Below, piece after piece: positions 13,226-23,200 of a stretch of 64,000 bases of DNA. The DNA is from Silene latifolia (taxonomy: Eukaryota > Streptophyta > Magnoliopsida > Caryophyllales > Caryophyllaceae). The stretch spans positions 68,977,634 through 69,041,633 of the forward strand of contig NC_133537.1 in NCBI RefSeq assembly GCF_048544455.1, in the 5' to 3' direction. Below the pieces are notes generated by a model that worked only from the letters and a program-made list of their open reading frames with translations, was not told the DNA's origin and did no database searches. Position 1 is the first letter of the stretch, and the number at the start of each line of letters is the position of its first letter. The position numbers were made by a program, and so were the translations under genes.

Positions 13226-14397
13226 TCATGAAGAGCTTTCCACTATTCTTCCGTCCTCCACCCCGAATGAAGCATTGGAGGTACTAGGCTTAGCTGCCGA
13301 ATCTCGGGTGACACCTTTGTTATTCCGACGCCGATAAGATCCACCACCACCGCGGTTGTAACCGCCCTGGTTACCCCGTCCACCTCTGTTGCCCCATGAA
13401 CCTCCCGGTCGGTTACTAGCAAAGCTCGAGTCGGCCCCGAGAGAAATTTCCGATCGAGCTCTGAACCATTCCGGGCTTGTAGCTCGTGCATTCCCGCCTT
13501 TGTGGCCTATACCACCACAAGTTGAAACACGTAAGGTTGGTGTTGTCACTCACGGCCCGACCTCCGTTCTTTCCCCCAACCACGAGAACCTCCCGAGAAA
13601 CCAGCTCCACTAGAGAAAGCCTTGGCATGATTGAAATTCCCTTTCTTGTTGGTTGGTTGATTGTTGTTCCCACTATCAGCCTTCCTCTTTTCGGTAGTGA
13701 TCCTCTCCTCAATCTCCTCGAGAGATCCACCATTCACTCGCTTGACCCGCTCTCGGATACACTTCCTTGAGGTCGTAGCAACCCCAGCCAGCATACGACT
13801 CACGATCTTAGCAGACAAACCCCTCTCAAATCGGAGAGCCAAACCTCTCTGTCCGAGCTGCAAATCTTCCACATAACGAGATAGCTCCATAAACCGATGA
13901 TAGTAATCAGTGACCGTCATCTCCTCAGACATAGTGAAAGATTCAAAGTCAGATCTCATCTTGTGTCGGATATGCTCCGGCATAAACTGTTCCCTCATAG
14001 CACTCTTCAACCCAGACCATGGAATGGCCCCTTCCTCCTGGTAGTAAGCTCTAGCATCATCCTTGACGTTCTGCCACCAAACTGCAGCTTCTCCTCTTAG
14101 GTAGTATACAACCTGTTCAACAATCATATCCTCGGGGCACTTAACCATTTCCATGAGAGCTTCAATCTCACGGTGCCACTTCTCGAGCAGCTTTGGTTCG
14201 CCTACCCCGTCATATGTGGGAGGGTGGAAACGAGCGATGTTGATGCTAAGCTGGGTTGCATCCACATTTCTCTCGTTTCCTTTTCCCACATTTTTGAGAG
14301 CTTCAAGGAGAGCCTCTTGTTGCTCAATCATGCGAGCAACCTCATCAACAGACATCTCCGAAGCTTGGATCTGCGCGGGAGTTCTTTTGGGCGGCAT
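13226..14397 (-). pseudogene. Chromovirus gag, frameshifted at the zinc knuckle
   Basis: I place the start at 14397 (MPPKRTPAQIQASEM), the usual gag start in this lineage. The open frame extends further upstream only because the palindrome array in the leader reads through without stops. The capsid core is evident (LEKWHREIEALMEM, AAVWWQNVK, FMPEHIRHKM, DYYHRFMELSRYV). The CCHC zinc knuckle near 13510-13550 is split across frames by small indels, so the C-terminus continues in the 13549-13226 frame (PGGSWGNRGGRGN). Gag normally packages the RNA; this copy could make only a C-terminally altered capsid. Confidence 0.88.
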
Positions 14398-14466
14398 TTT
14401 GAGCTGATAAGAAAGAAAGAAACGTAAACAAATGCTCAAAATTTGACATCCCTCCGCCATAAGAAC

Positions 14467-14766
14467 ACTCGGCCGAGTATAAATAATACTCGGTCGAGTA
14501 AAGATCACTCGGTCGAGTGAACTCTCAAATACTCGGTCGAGTATCGACTCCAGAGACAAACGTCAAAGCACAAAAAGAAGCACTCGGTCGAGTATAGCAA
14601 CACTCGGCCGAGTGGACCATACTCGGTCGAGTGTACCGCCATGCTCGATCGAGTTACCATAAACAGTAGCGATTGCTACTTTCCTTCAAACAACACTCGG
14701 TCGAGTTCCTGTATGCTCGGCCGAGTACTCAATACTCGGTCGAGTGCCTATCATGCTCGGCCGAGT
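14467..14766. repeat. Leader array of twelve CTCGRYCGAG palindromes
   Basis: Copies start at 14467, 14488, 14507, 14531, 14582, 14602, 14621, 14643, 14695, 14715, 14734 and 14755. Eight or more are ACTCGGYCGAGT; variants begin GCTCG or have an AT centre. The array fills the untranslated leader between the primer-binding site and the gag start. It uses the same motif as both LTR arrays, giving 24 copies in the element. Confidence 0.9.
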
Positions 14767-15240
14767 AACACTATTTACAGGTTAACAGTTTACGATTCCT
14801 CTAACATGTTCAGTATTCTCATAACAATTACGTAAGAACTCAAAAGCCATGTTATAAACACCTCAGCATGCGATACATATATTAAAACTTTAACACCATA
14901 TTGTAAACATATCAACATCCAATTTGCACATATGCTAAATCCAACGTTGAAATCACAACCGTTTCATCAATTACTTCTCCCATCACAACAGTTAAGAATT
15001 TCATCACACATATATACAATTATCGACTTTTACTAACATGCATCTTCACATACGGGCACATACAAGGCCTAGTCCTCATCACACTTTCCCCAAGTTACCG
15101 GCTCGAGTTAGTAAGGGCCATTATGCGACTCCGGGACGTCTCCCGAGTCTTTGCGGTAGCTCCAAACTACTCTCCCCGGGTTCATTTTGGTTAGACTCCC
15201 TAGGTTCATTAAATTCATTTGTTTAGGTGCCGGAATCTTC

Positions 15241-15253
15241 GGCTCTGATACCA
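15241..15253 (-). other. Primer-binding site, initiator tRNA-Met
   Basis: On the minus strand this reads TGGTATCAGAGCC, complementary to the 3' end of plant initiator tRNA-Met. It lies 3 nt inside the right LTR, which is therefore the 5' LTR of a minus-strand element. Confidence 0.92.
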
Positions 15254-15256
15254 CTT

Positions 15257-16610
15257 TGTAACACCCCCTCATACCAAGGTGCCTTACCAGGACCACCCTA
15301 CCATGAAAGTGCGTTACCATCTCGGTTACCCGAGGTTAGTACATATCAAAAGCGTCTGAACTGAGCACATTTATTAAAGTAATGTAAAATGCAAAGTTTA
15401 CAATATCCAAAACCAAATCCTGTCTAAAGAAATACAACTTCAAAGTCTTAATAATAAAAGAAAACTCGCTAAGACTTAGACAGTGATGCTATGACTCGTG
15501 GTGGCAAATCTCCCAAGATAATCCCCAAGCTCTCACTAGCAAAACCTGTCAAGCCTGCTCACCATCCCCGAATGGATCACCGCAGATTCCACAAACAACA
15601 ACGGGGTCAGTATTATGCAACACACAAGACAAACAAATGCAATACTCGTCTGATCATCGTCAACTCCCAATCACCCTGTCTCACATAGTAACTGACTACA
15701 CACTAAAGTGTGTAGCCCTGCCAGATTACCCATCGCAACAGGTAATCCTCGCCGCCAGTGGGTGACCGCAGCCGATCCCACCTAGTCCAGCTCCTCAACG
15801 AGCGACAATAATCCCTGTCCCTTAATGTGCACATCCCCTCCCGTGGCGGGTTCCACGGAGGGCGAACTAGGGTGTGAAGCCACTCCCGCAAGTGACTCCA
15901 CCACAATCACAATCACATGACATCACTGTCATCTCAATCCCCTCACACCAACACTGTCATAACAATCTCCATATTACGATGATCAATAGACAACGATAAA
16001 TACAACAATATGTCATGTAAAGCAAAGAATCGAGTAGGAAACCCTACCTTAGCAATCACAGAGAAGCAACACGGACAATCAAAAGGCTCTTCTACGAAGT
16101 CTTCTCCTATACAAAGATCATACAACACAATTACACTTTGAACAATTCCCAACATCCCCTTCCATATAAATGTATAGCAACCCGAAACGATGCAATAATT
16201 ACAAAGATGTACTTACCAACAGTGCAACAAGAACCTTTACGCAAGAATCACCGCAAATTATCGCCACAAAGATGCTACGAAATGCTCAAAGGGATGATTA
16301 GGGAATGATTTGGGTAGGATTAGGGTACGTAGAAATGTTAACGCTGTGAAAAGTGATATTAGAAACTGACGCGGAATTATAAAATACCCTAATCATTCCT
16401 TAATCAAACCGTCGAAATATAACTTCGCCAAACCGAACACTCGGTCGAGTGTGACGACACTCGGCCGAGTGGCCTACACTCGGTCGAGTATTCACTATAC
16501 TCGGCCGAGTGTTCCTCGGCAGAACCGAAATAACTCACACAAAGAGCACTACTCGGCCGAGTAGGCTCTACTCGGTCGAGTAGGCTCCAAAGGAAATCCG
16601 TAGTGTTACA
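15257..16610 (-). repeat. Chromovirus 5' LTR (right)
   Basis: Nearly identical to 8223-9582. Several small differences cluster near 15686-15770 and 16022-16065, including indels, which explains its slightly shorter length. It keeps all six palindromes. Confidence 0.95.
16439..16581. repeat. Array of six ACTCGGYCGAGT palindromes in the right LTR
   Basis: Same six palindromes, order and spacing as 9411-9553. No palindrome half-site differs from the left LTR even though nearby bases do. Confidence 0.88.
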
Positions 16611-16640
16611 CGAATTCTCATTATTAGACGGCGCATATCT

Positions 16641-16856
16641 GTCTATAGCTATAGACTGGCCAAATATCCATCCACTTTAAGTAAAATGGCCTAAATGTCA
16701 CCACCTTAACTCCAAATGTCACCAGTGTCATTTTCTAATCTACAACAGTTACTTAACACATGGAAATGGTACTGCTGACATTTGGAGTTAAGGTGGTGAC
16801 ATTTGGCCCGTTTTGCTTAAAGTGGATGTATATTTGGTCCGTCTATAGCTATAAAC
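16641..16856. mobile_element. Foldback MITE, unit A
   Basis: Two imperfect inverted arms of about 85 bp around a short spacer. The left arm holds CCATCCACTTTAAG and GTCACCACCTTAACTCC, and the right arm holds their complements. The edges carry TATAGCTATAGAC-like sequence on both sides. No coding sequence. The unit B copy is at 24852-25066. The superfamily is uncertain because a clear target duplication is masked by the palindromic edges. Confidence 0.75.
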
Positions 16857-17494
16857 GGATATCCCCATCTAACAATAACACGCTTTGTTATGTTTAAACA
16901 CATATTTTGTAAGTTACCGTAACACGTAGAATTAATTGTGTTCTTAAATAAAAAGTATGGGTACCTATGTTAGACAATGATGATGTATTTGTTTTTATCA
17001 ACTCTATCATTAATTCATTATCCCTAGGTTGATCTATTTGGTATTATTGCTTTTGTGTTATGCAGGTGCTTCCCCACTAGTTGTTGGTTCTTTTGGGGAC
17101 TCTTGTACAGTTGTAGTGCACAATACTTTAAGAAACTGCACAAGAATTTAAGATTTCTTTTTTGTCTTAAGTTGTTTCAAGTCAGCATGCCTCTACAAAA
17201 AGAACTACTTAAATACACACATATTTGGGAGTTGAACTTAGAGGCAATTTTGACCTTTTGATTGCTTATGTATCTCATGTTGATTACATTTTCCCTTGGC
17301 ATATTCAAACATCATTGTTGTACGTACGTATCGTACTACGTACGTATAGAAGTACTCCGTAATTAGTAGCATATTCAAACACGCTTGTTGTACTTCAGCA
17401 AATCTTGTGCGGTTGCATTTTTGAGATAGCAACAACGAAATTTATACTAAAATGCTAAATGTTAATAATAATAATTTTAGTACTAAGAATGGAC

Positions 17495-17997
17495 CAGGGG
17501 TGACCAATGATTTGAAGGCCCTGTTCTTAATTTTATTTAGAGGCCCCAAATAATATGATTGCGGAAAAAAAATATTAGTTTAACTTGTTATTTATTTTTA
17601 CCATATTGATTTTATTATATTTTTGCTTTTACAATTTAAAGAATTGTCATATATTATCTTCATCCTAACTTTTATTTATGAAAAATGTAAATCTAGGTTC
17701 TCCAAAAGGGTTTAAAATAATGATTAATATGTATAAAATACTAATAGACTAATTTATATCAAATAAACATTTCTTTACAACATGTGCAACAAATATCTAT
17801 TGGTCTAGTGGTCTTTGAAGGGTTCAATAAACTCTTGGTTACTCCTTGGTGCAAGGATCGACCCCTAGCTAGAGTTACTTTTTAGAATTTAGTATAGAAA
17901 GAAGCAACCCCACTAAAATGCCTACATTCAAAGCCAAAAAAATGCCTGCTAGAAGATTCGAACACGAGACACTATATCTTATTGTTACAATTTAGTC

Positions 17998-18086
<89 letters not shown>

Positions 18087-18148
18087 CCCCTTTCCTCTTT
18101 GGGCCCTGGTTTAAGGAACCGAATTGCTCCCCCTATGGGCCGGCCCTG
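17495..18148. mobile_element. Non-autonomous hAT element, unit A
   Basis: Flanked by a perfect 8-bp target duplication GAATGGAC (17487-17494 and 18149-18156), the size hAT transposases make. The left end starts CAGGGGTGACC and the right end closes GGGCCGGCCCTG, matching the CAGGG-type hAT terminus. No transposase. The interior carries a tRNA-like stretch (GGTCTAGTGGTC near 17811 and GGATCGACCC near 17856) and an AT microsatellite. Confidence 0.8.
18002..18083. repeat. (AT)41 microsatellite
   Basis: Uninterrupted AT repeat of about 82 bp inside the hAT element. The unit B counterpart has about 30 repeats, so it changed length after the duplication. Confidence 0.97.
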
Positions 18149-19400
18149 GAATGGACTATTAAAGGGGTATTCATTTCTTGTAGTCATAATAATAACTTAA
18201 ATACTTGTACAAGTCTTATACAAAAATATTGTAAATATAATTGAGTGATAACTAATTGCAAATTATAAATTAATGATCTTATAGATAATTATATCCTCGG
18301 ACTTCTATAGTTGCAATATTAACTTAAACTAGGTTTGTGACCCGTGAAATTCACGGGTTTATCTGTTTTAGTTTTGATATTTTTATCGTATTGTTAATAT
18401 TTTTTCGAGCAATTAGTTGTTGATCAATTTAAAAATATACAATCTTGAAATACATAGAAATTAGTTAATTAATACCTTATTTCTTTGACAACTTTGGTTT
18501 ATTTTTTTAAATCAAATTCTGCAAGTCACAATGTGGTAGCTACTAATTTTGAGAAACTTGACAACGTAGCAATGACAAAGACGACTCATTATATATACGT
18601 GTGTTTTACTCCGCAGTATAAAGTGAGTTTTTTAAATATTAAAAGTTGAAACCATCCGTATATAATAAATTTTGTATGGAAAAATCTTCAATGACGCCTT
18701 ATCAATACTATATATTAATTCCAGAAATCAAGGGACTTCAATGTAATTAAAGAAATCTATACAAATTAATTATACTATATAGTTTAAATCGATAGCGCCG
18801 TGTGATGGACCTGATAAAGTGACCTTAATTTAAATATTATATAGTTTTGGTTTAAAGTATAATATAAAGATGTCTTGATAAAGAATATTTATGGAAATTA
18901 CATTAAATTAAAGTAATTAAATTTAGAGAACACAAAAATATAGTGATTTTCCTTAAAATTAACATGCCCCACTTATGGAATTAATTAGTATCATTATAGA
19001 ATTATACATTAAATTAAATGTAGTAAAAGTAATAGTAGCAACAACGAGATTAATAAAATTAGCGGTATTAATGTGGGAGTAGTGAGAGTTATAATAATGA
19101 TAGTGAGAGTAGTGAAAATAACGAATTTTTTTCTAAAATAGGGTTTAAAATCAAAGAAATTAAAAAAATAGGCCTTTGTTGAAACTTATTACCCAAAATG
19201 GGTCCACGTCACACCCGAAGCTAGGCTCGTATTCAAATCGCTTTCCCGCTAAGCGACTATATCTCATGTGACATGGAAATATACTTGTTTGAAATTTCAG
19301 CCCAAGTCGCTCTGGCGGTCAGCGAGTTGAGCCCAAGTCGCTCACTGGGCCAGCGACTGCGTACTTTTTGTAGAAAAAAAACCAACAAATATGTATGTTG

Positions 19401-19453
19401 TAGGATTTGAACCCTGGTGGCGCAGTTTCATACTTCCTCTGGAAACCACTGTA
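19401..19453 (-). other. tRNA-like Pol III promoter module, leftward
   Basis: On the minus strand it has an A-box-like CAGTGGTTTCCAGAGG and a B-box GGGTTCAAATCC (19407-19418), followed by a run of eight T (19375-19382) that could stop Pol III. It is degenerate as a tRNA. Confidence 0.4.
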
Positions 19454-19571
19454 CGAAATGCAGTGTTTTGATTTTAAATGGGCACGGAAATTTAAGTATT
19501 CTAAATGCTAATTCAGCTCTTCGGATATAAATAAGATTTAAATTTCTGTTTAATTAAATTGTATTGTATCG

Positions 19572-19634
19572 CTTGGCATAGTGGTTAAGAGTATTACTAA
19601 CAATCTCATTGCTCAAGGTTCGATTCTTGCCAAG
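19572..19634 (+). other. tRNA-like Pol III promoter module, rightward
   Basis: A 7-bp acceptor-like stem (CTTGGCA with TGCCAAG), an A-box-like TAGTGGTTAAGAG and a B-box-like GGTTCGATTC occur in tRNA order over 63 nt, followed by about 11 T (19639-19649). The anticodon arm is not convincing, so I read it as a tRNA-derived relic or minimal Pol III unit rather than a working tRNA gene. Confidence 0.45.
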
Positions 19635-20225
19635 GTAATTTTTTTTTTTGGTTAAAATACCGTAGTTGGGCTTAAATCGCTGGCCCACTGAGCGACTTGG
19701 GCTCAACACGCTGACCCCCCAAGCGACTTGGGCTGAAATTTCAAACAACTATATTTTCATGTCATGCGAGATATAGTCGCTTAGCGGGAAAGCGACTTGA
19801 ATACGAGCCTAGCTTCGGGTGTGACGTGGACCCATTTTGGGTAATAAGTTTCAACAAAGCCTTATTTTGTTAATTTCTTTGGTTTTAAACCCTATTTTAG
19901 AAAAAAGATTACGAATGTAGTGAAAGTAAGAGTGGTAACAATGAGAAAAAGTATGAACAATTAAATAACCAATCGACTCAAGGAAATAGTTTATTTATTT
20001 AAATATAGGCCGGAAAAATTAACGGGAATAATGAATTTAACAGAAAAAAAATAGAGGAATTAGTAAAAGAAACAATAGTAACCACGGGAGTAGTGAACGT
20101 AATAATATTAAGAAAGAACGGCGTGAAAGTAATAATATTAATAGCGGGGTAGTGAACGTGTCTCATAATTTGAAAATAAATTTTACATTTCATCATAATT
20201 ACAAGATATGTCGTAGAAAAATATA

Positions 20226-23200
20226 TTACAAATAGTAAACGTGTGAGTTAAATTGAGATATTATTAGAGTCCTATCCGGGTCTAAGCACTGTGATGCCAG
20301 ATTTGTTATGGCAGCAATTGTCTCTACCGACGCCTCATTCACAACCTCGGGCGCCAACATGTCTTGGAAAGCAGAGTTTTCCGTTGCTTCTTGAAAAGAT
20401 AATACTAAGTTCTCCCTACCTCCGGATTCGGTTTGATAAACCGCTTTCTTTCCCGTCAAAAGCTCAATAATGACTACCCCGAAACTGAACACATCACTCT
20501 TCTCATTGTACTGTCCGGTTCGGTGATACTCAAGGTCTAAATATCCAAAGGTACCCTTCACTTGGGTGGTTAGGTGAGATTTGTCGATAGATATGGACCT
20601 TGAAGTCCCAAAATCCGACAATTTGGCTCTATATTTTTCATCCAATAAGATGTTATCAGTCTTGATGTCTTTGTGAAATATTGGGGATGAGGAGGTAGAA
20701 TGGAGATGATAGATTGCACTTGCCACGTCCAAGGCAATTTGCAATCGCATATGCCAGGTAATTGGGTAGTCATTTTGTGGGTGGTGGAGGTATTTTGATA
20801 GGGCACCATTGACGATGAATTCATAAATGAGAAGAGGAACATCCGTTTCTAGACAACATCCCAAGAGACGGACTATGTTCCTATGATTAATACCGGAAAG
20901 AATAGCAATCTCGTTTATGAATTCTTCTAATTGGGTTTGGTCACCTAGTTTATGCATTTTTATTGCAACCAAGCTCCCATCAGTCATCATGCCCTTAAAG
21001 ACGGTGCCTTGACCGCCCCGACCAAGAATTCTGTTTTCGTTGAAATGGTCGGTCGCTTTATCTAATTCATCCGCCGTGAAGAGGAGGTTGTTCTCTGTCA
21101 TGCCATGTTCAGAAGAGTTACGCTTCTTTAATAATAAGCCTCCATTTCTTTTGAAGTTACTGGCTTTCTGCTGATTTAATTTCCATCTAATAGCAGTAAG
21201 ATAACCCCAATAGCCCACAATGAAAAGGAGTATGGAGCCCAAGCCAATACTAGTTCCTGTGAATAGTGTGTGAACTTTATTAGAGATCAATTTAACAAAA
21301 TAAAACCCAATGACTCCTCTAATAATATCTCAATTTAACAAAACAAAAGCCAAGAAATCAACCAAAAAAACAATGCTCTTCCTATTCTACCTTAGTAAAG
21401 TTACTGTTACAGTGATATCATATCCAAGTGCTGCGTTTTGGGCTTCTACTCAATAAATTATTGTCTATGATTCAGACATTAGAAGGAGGGCTTGAAAGAG
21501 AATTTTGTTACTCGAGAAGAAACAGGTAGAGTTAAGCTGAGTTTGTCATTCATATTTTGTTGTGTAGTGCATCATAGACAGTAAATTAGTGCAAATGAGT
21601 GTTTAACTTTTCAGGTCCTGACATTGAGATTTGAGAATGATGCAAATGCAAACCTGGATACTGGTAGACAGTCCAATGCATCAAACCCTAATGGTGCTTT
21701 TCTGGCCACAAACTATTTACTTCCGATGATTATTAGTTACTTAACCTCTACCTCCATCTCAAATTTGTCTCCTAAACAACTATTTTTTTGCTGAAGTTGT
21801 ATTAGGATAGAATAATAACAGTACCCACTAAGGTTGGAAGGAGGAATTCATTACACTGTTCTTTCTAGCAAGCAAATCTGCACATATTTATTCAAATTTA
21901 GCTCATACAAATAGGTTTATTGTATAAGAAATTTATGTGGCTTCTTGATCTTTTGGTGGATAACACAAGTTCTTGCTTGATGAAGCAGCAAAGTTCAGTT
22001 CTTGGTTGGATATGGCCTTAACTCAGTCATGATGCGAGGTAAGTAAATCTTCTCTGCACTTCCTCTTTTCTTCATTATTATATATAGCTTCAATGGAGGA
22101 CTATATAGTAATCGTAATAACATAATTCAGCTTAAGTAAGACAGTTAAATGACACTGCTAACATTATATCCTCCACGCAACTTATTGAAATGGTGAACTG
22201 CTGGAGTTCTAGCAGCGGGATTAATAAGCTTGAGGTAAGATGACTCAAAGCTGGGATAGAAGCTGATTAAGAGATCGGGTGGTGGTCTAAGGCGCCACCG
22301 CAGCACTCATGGTTGGCACAGCTACCTACATGGAGATAGTTTCCCCAGGTTCCCTGGCTTTTGAGATTCACAAGGCACTACGTCTCATATTTCGTTTAGT
22401 TTAGGTTCAGAAAATAGCTAGCTGAATCAGTGTACCCCTCAACCTTGTTTACATTTACTCTTTAACTTTCAAAGTCAACTTTGACCGCTATTTTCCGCGA
22501 GTATAATAGGCAAAAAAATTTAGCACATAATATGAAGATATTTGTCTCATTATAAAACGTGCAAATTTGACTTGTAGCCTTTGTTTGACGGAAAATAAGT
22601 TTGTAAATTCACAATACAATAACATATTATTCTCCAAAAAGTAGTTAAGTTAATTTCAATTGATTTGTTGTTACTTTCATTTTTTGCATATACATTTATT
22701 TTTATTCCGCAATTCTGGATTGTACCAAAATACTCAATTATCAGTCAGAGTAATACTTATCAATCTTATCATGTAAATAGAACACCTATCTCAATAATAT
22801 AATTTGGCTTCACTAAATGACTAAGCTTAGAAAATAAATAAAATACCATAAGTATTAATATCTGTATGTAATTAGGTTATACTCCGTCACGTTTATCATT
22901 TGGGCTTTTGAAAACTCTTTTATTGAAGATAAATTTTAAATAGGTTTGATATTGCGTTTTGATTTGCGGATATTGTCTCCTTTCACAGATAGACATACAA
23001 AATTCAATAGTCTATTGCCCAAACAAAACATTTGGACTGATTGTAGCTCTAAGATTGCATTGTGCGTGTACCATTTATATATCTTGACTACTCACATAAC
23101 TCAAGTATTCATCAGCATGTACCATTTATATATCTTGACCTTCTCATTAAATTCATGAAAAAAGCCAAGATATGTATAACTCTCAAAGATAAAGTAAAAA

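Larger units (their letters stand above)
8223..16610 (-). mobile_element. Ty3/gypsy LTR retrotransposon, chromovirus (Tekay/Del-like)
   Basis: A complete but decayed element with two LTRs of about 1.36 kb, 5-bp target duplications (CGAAT at 8218-8222 and 16611-16615), a primer-binding site, a polypurine tract and gag-pol on the minus strand. Domain order is gag, protease, reverse transcriptase, RNase H, integrase and a C-terminal chromodomain. That order, the >1 kb LTRs and the gag start MPPKRTPAQ point to the Tekay/Del chromovirus lineage. Frameshifts and a lost protease active site make it non-functional. It sits 235 bp upstream of the WAKL copy A start codon in the same orientation. Copy B shows the empty site near 24822. 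The two LTRs differ at only a couple of dozen sites, so the insertion is young. Confidence 0.95.
19127..19906. mobile_element. Foldback element with ~230-bp TIRs (Mutator-like), unit A only
   Basis: Absent from unit B, where the empty site reads GTGAAAATAACTACGAATG (near 27307). Inverted arms 19127-19356 and 19676-19906 match over about 230 bp with scattered differences and start TTTTTTCTAAAATAGGG. Flanks ACGAAT and TTACGAAT fit an imperfect 9-bp target duplication, which with the long arms suggests a Mutator-like origin. The arms hold several GCGACTTGGGC-like words. There is no transposase. The 319-bp centre holds two outward-facing tRNA-like modules. Confidence 0.85.
3776..20250. repeat. 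Segmental duplication unit A
   Basis: From GAGTCCTATCCGGG at 3776 to GTGAGTTA at 20250, this DNA is collinear with 20267-27655. Unit A is longer only because of two later insertions, the chromovirus at 8223-16615 (with its target duplication) and the foldback element at 19127-19906. The WAKL exons, intron, upstream foldback, hAT element, AT microsatellite and truncated Helitron occur in the same order in both units with few differences, so the event is fairly recent. The units are direct repeats. Confidence 0.92.
18329..20250 (-). mobile_element. Truncated Helitron, unit A (3' end only)
   Basis: On the minus strand this ends in a hairpin (ACCCGTGA/TCACGGGT, 18340-18358) followed by CTAG (18332-18329), the canonical Helitron 3' terminus, with A just outside. 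It corresponds to the first part of the full Helitron at 26520-30446 and is cut at 20250 by the duplication breakpoint. It is AT-rich with no Rep/helicase. The foldback element 19127-19906 inserted into it later. Confidence 0.75.

Noticed and set aside
14398..14559. N-terminal extension of gag upstream of MPPKRTPAQ
   Set aside because: It reads through the palindrome array (repeated TRPS/LDRV words). The array happens to lack stops; MPPKR is the lineage's usual start.
14467..14766. CRISPR-like repeat array
   Set aside because: Eukaryotic transposon leader; the repeats are 12-bp palindromes with irregular 8-50-bp gaps, the same motif is in the LTRs, and there are no cas genes.
17982..18200. 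Tyrosine/isoleucine repeat protein (also near 26130-26435)
   Set aside because: It is the translation of an AT microsatellite.
19572..19634. Functional tRNA gene
   Set aside because: The acceptor stem and boxes are good, but the anticodon arm and T stem are poor and it sits inside a foldback transposon.
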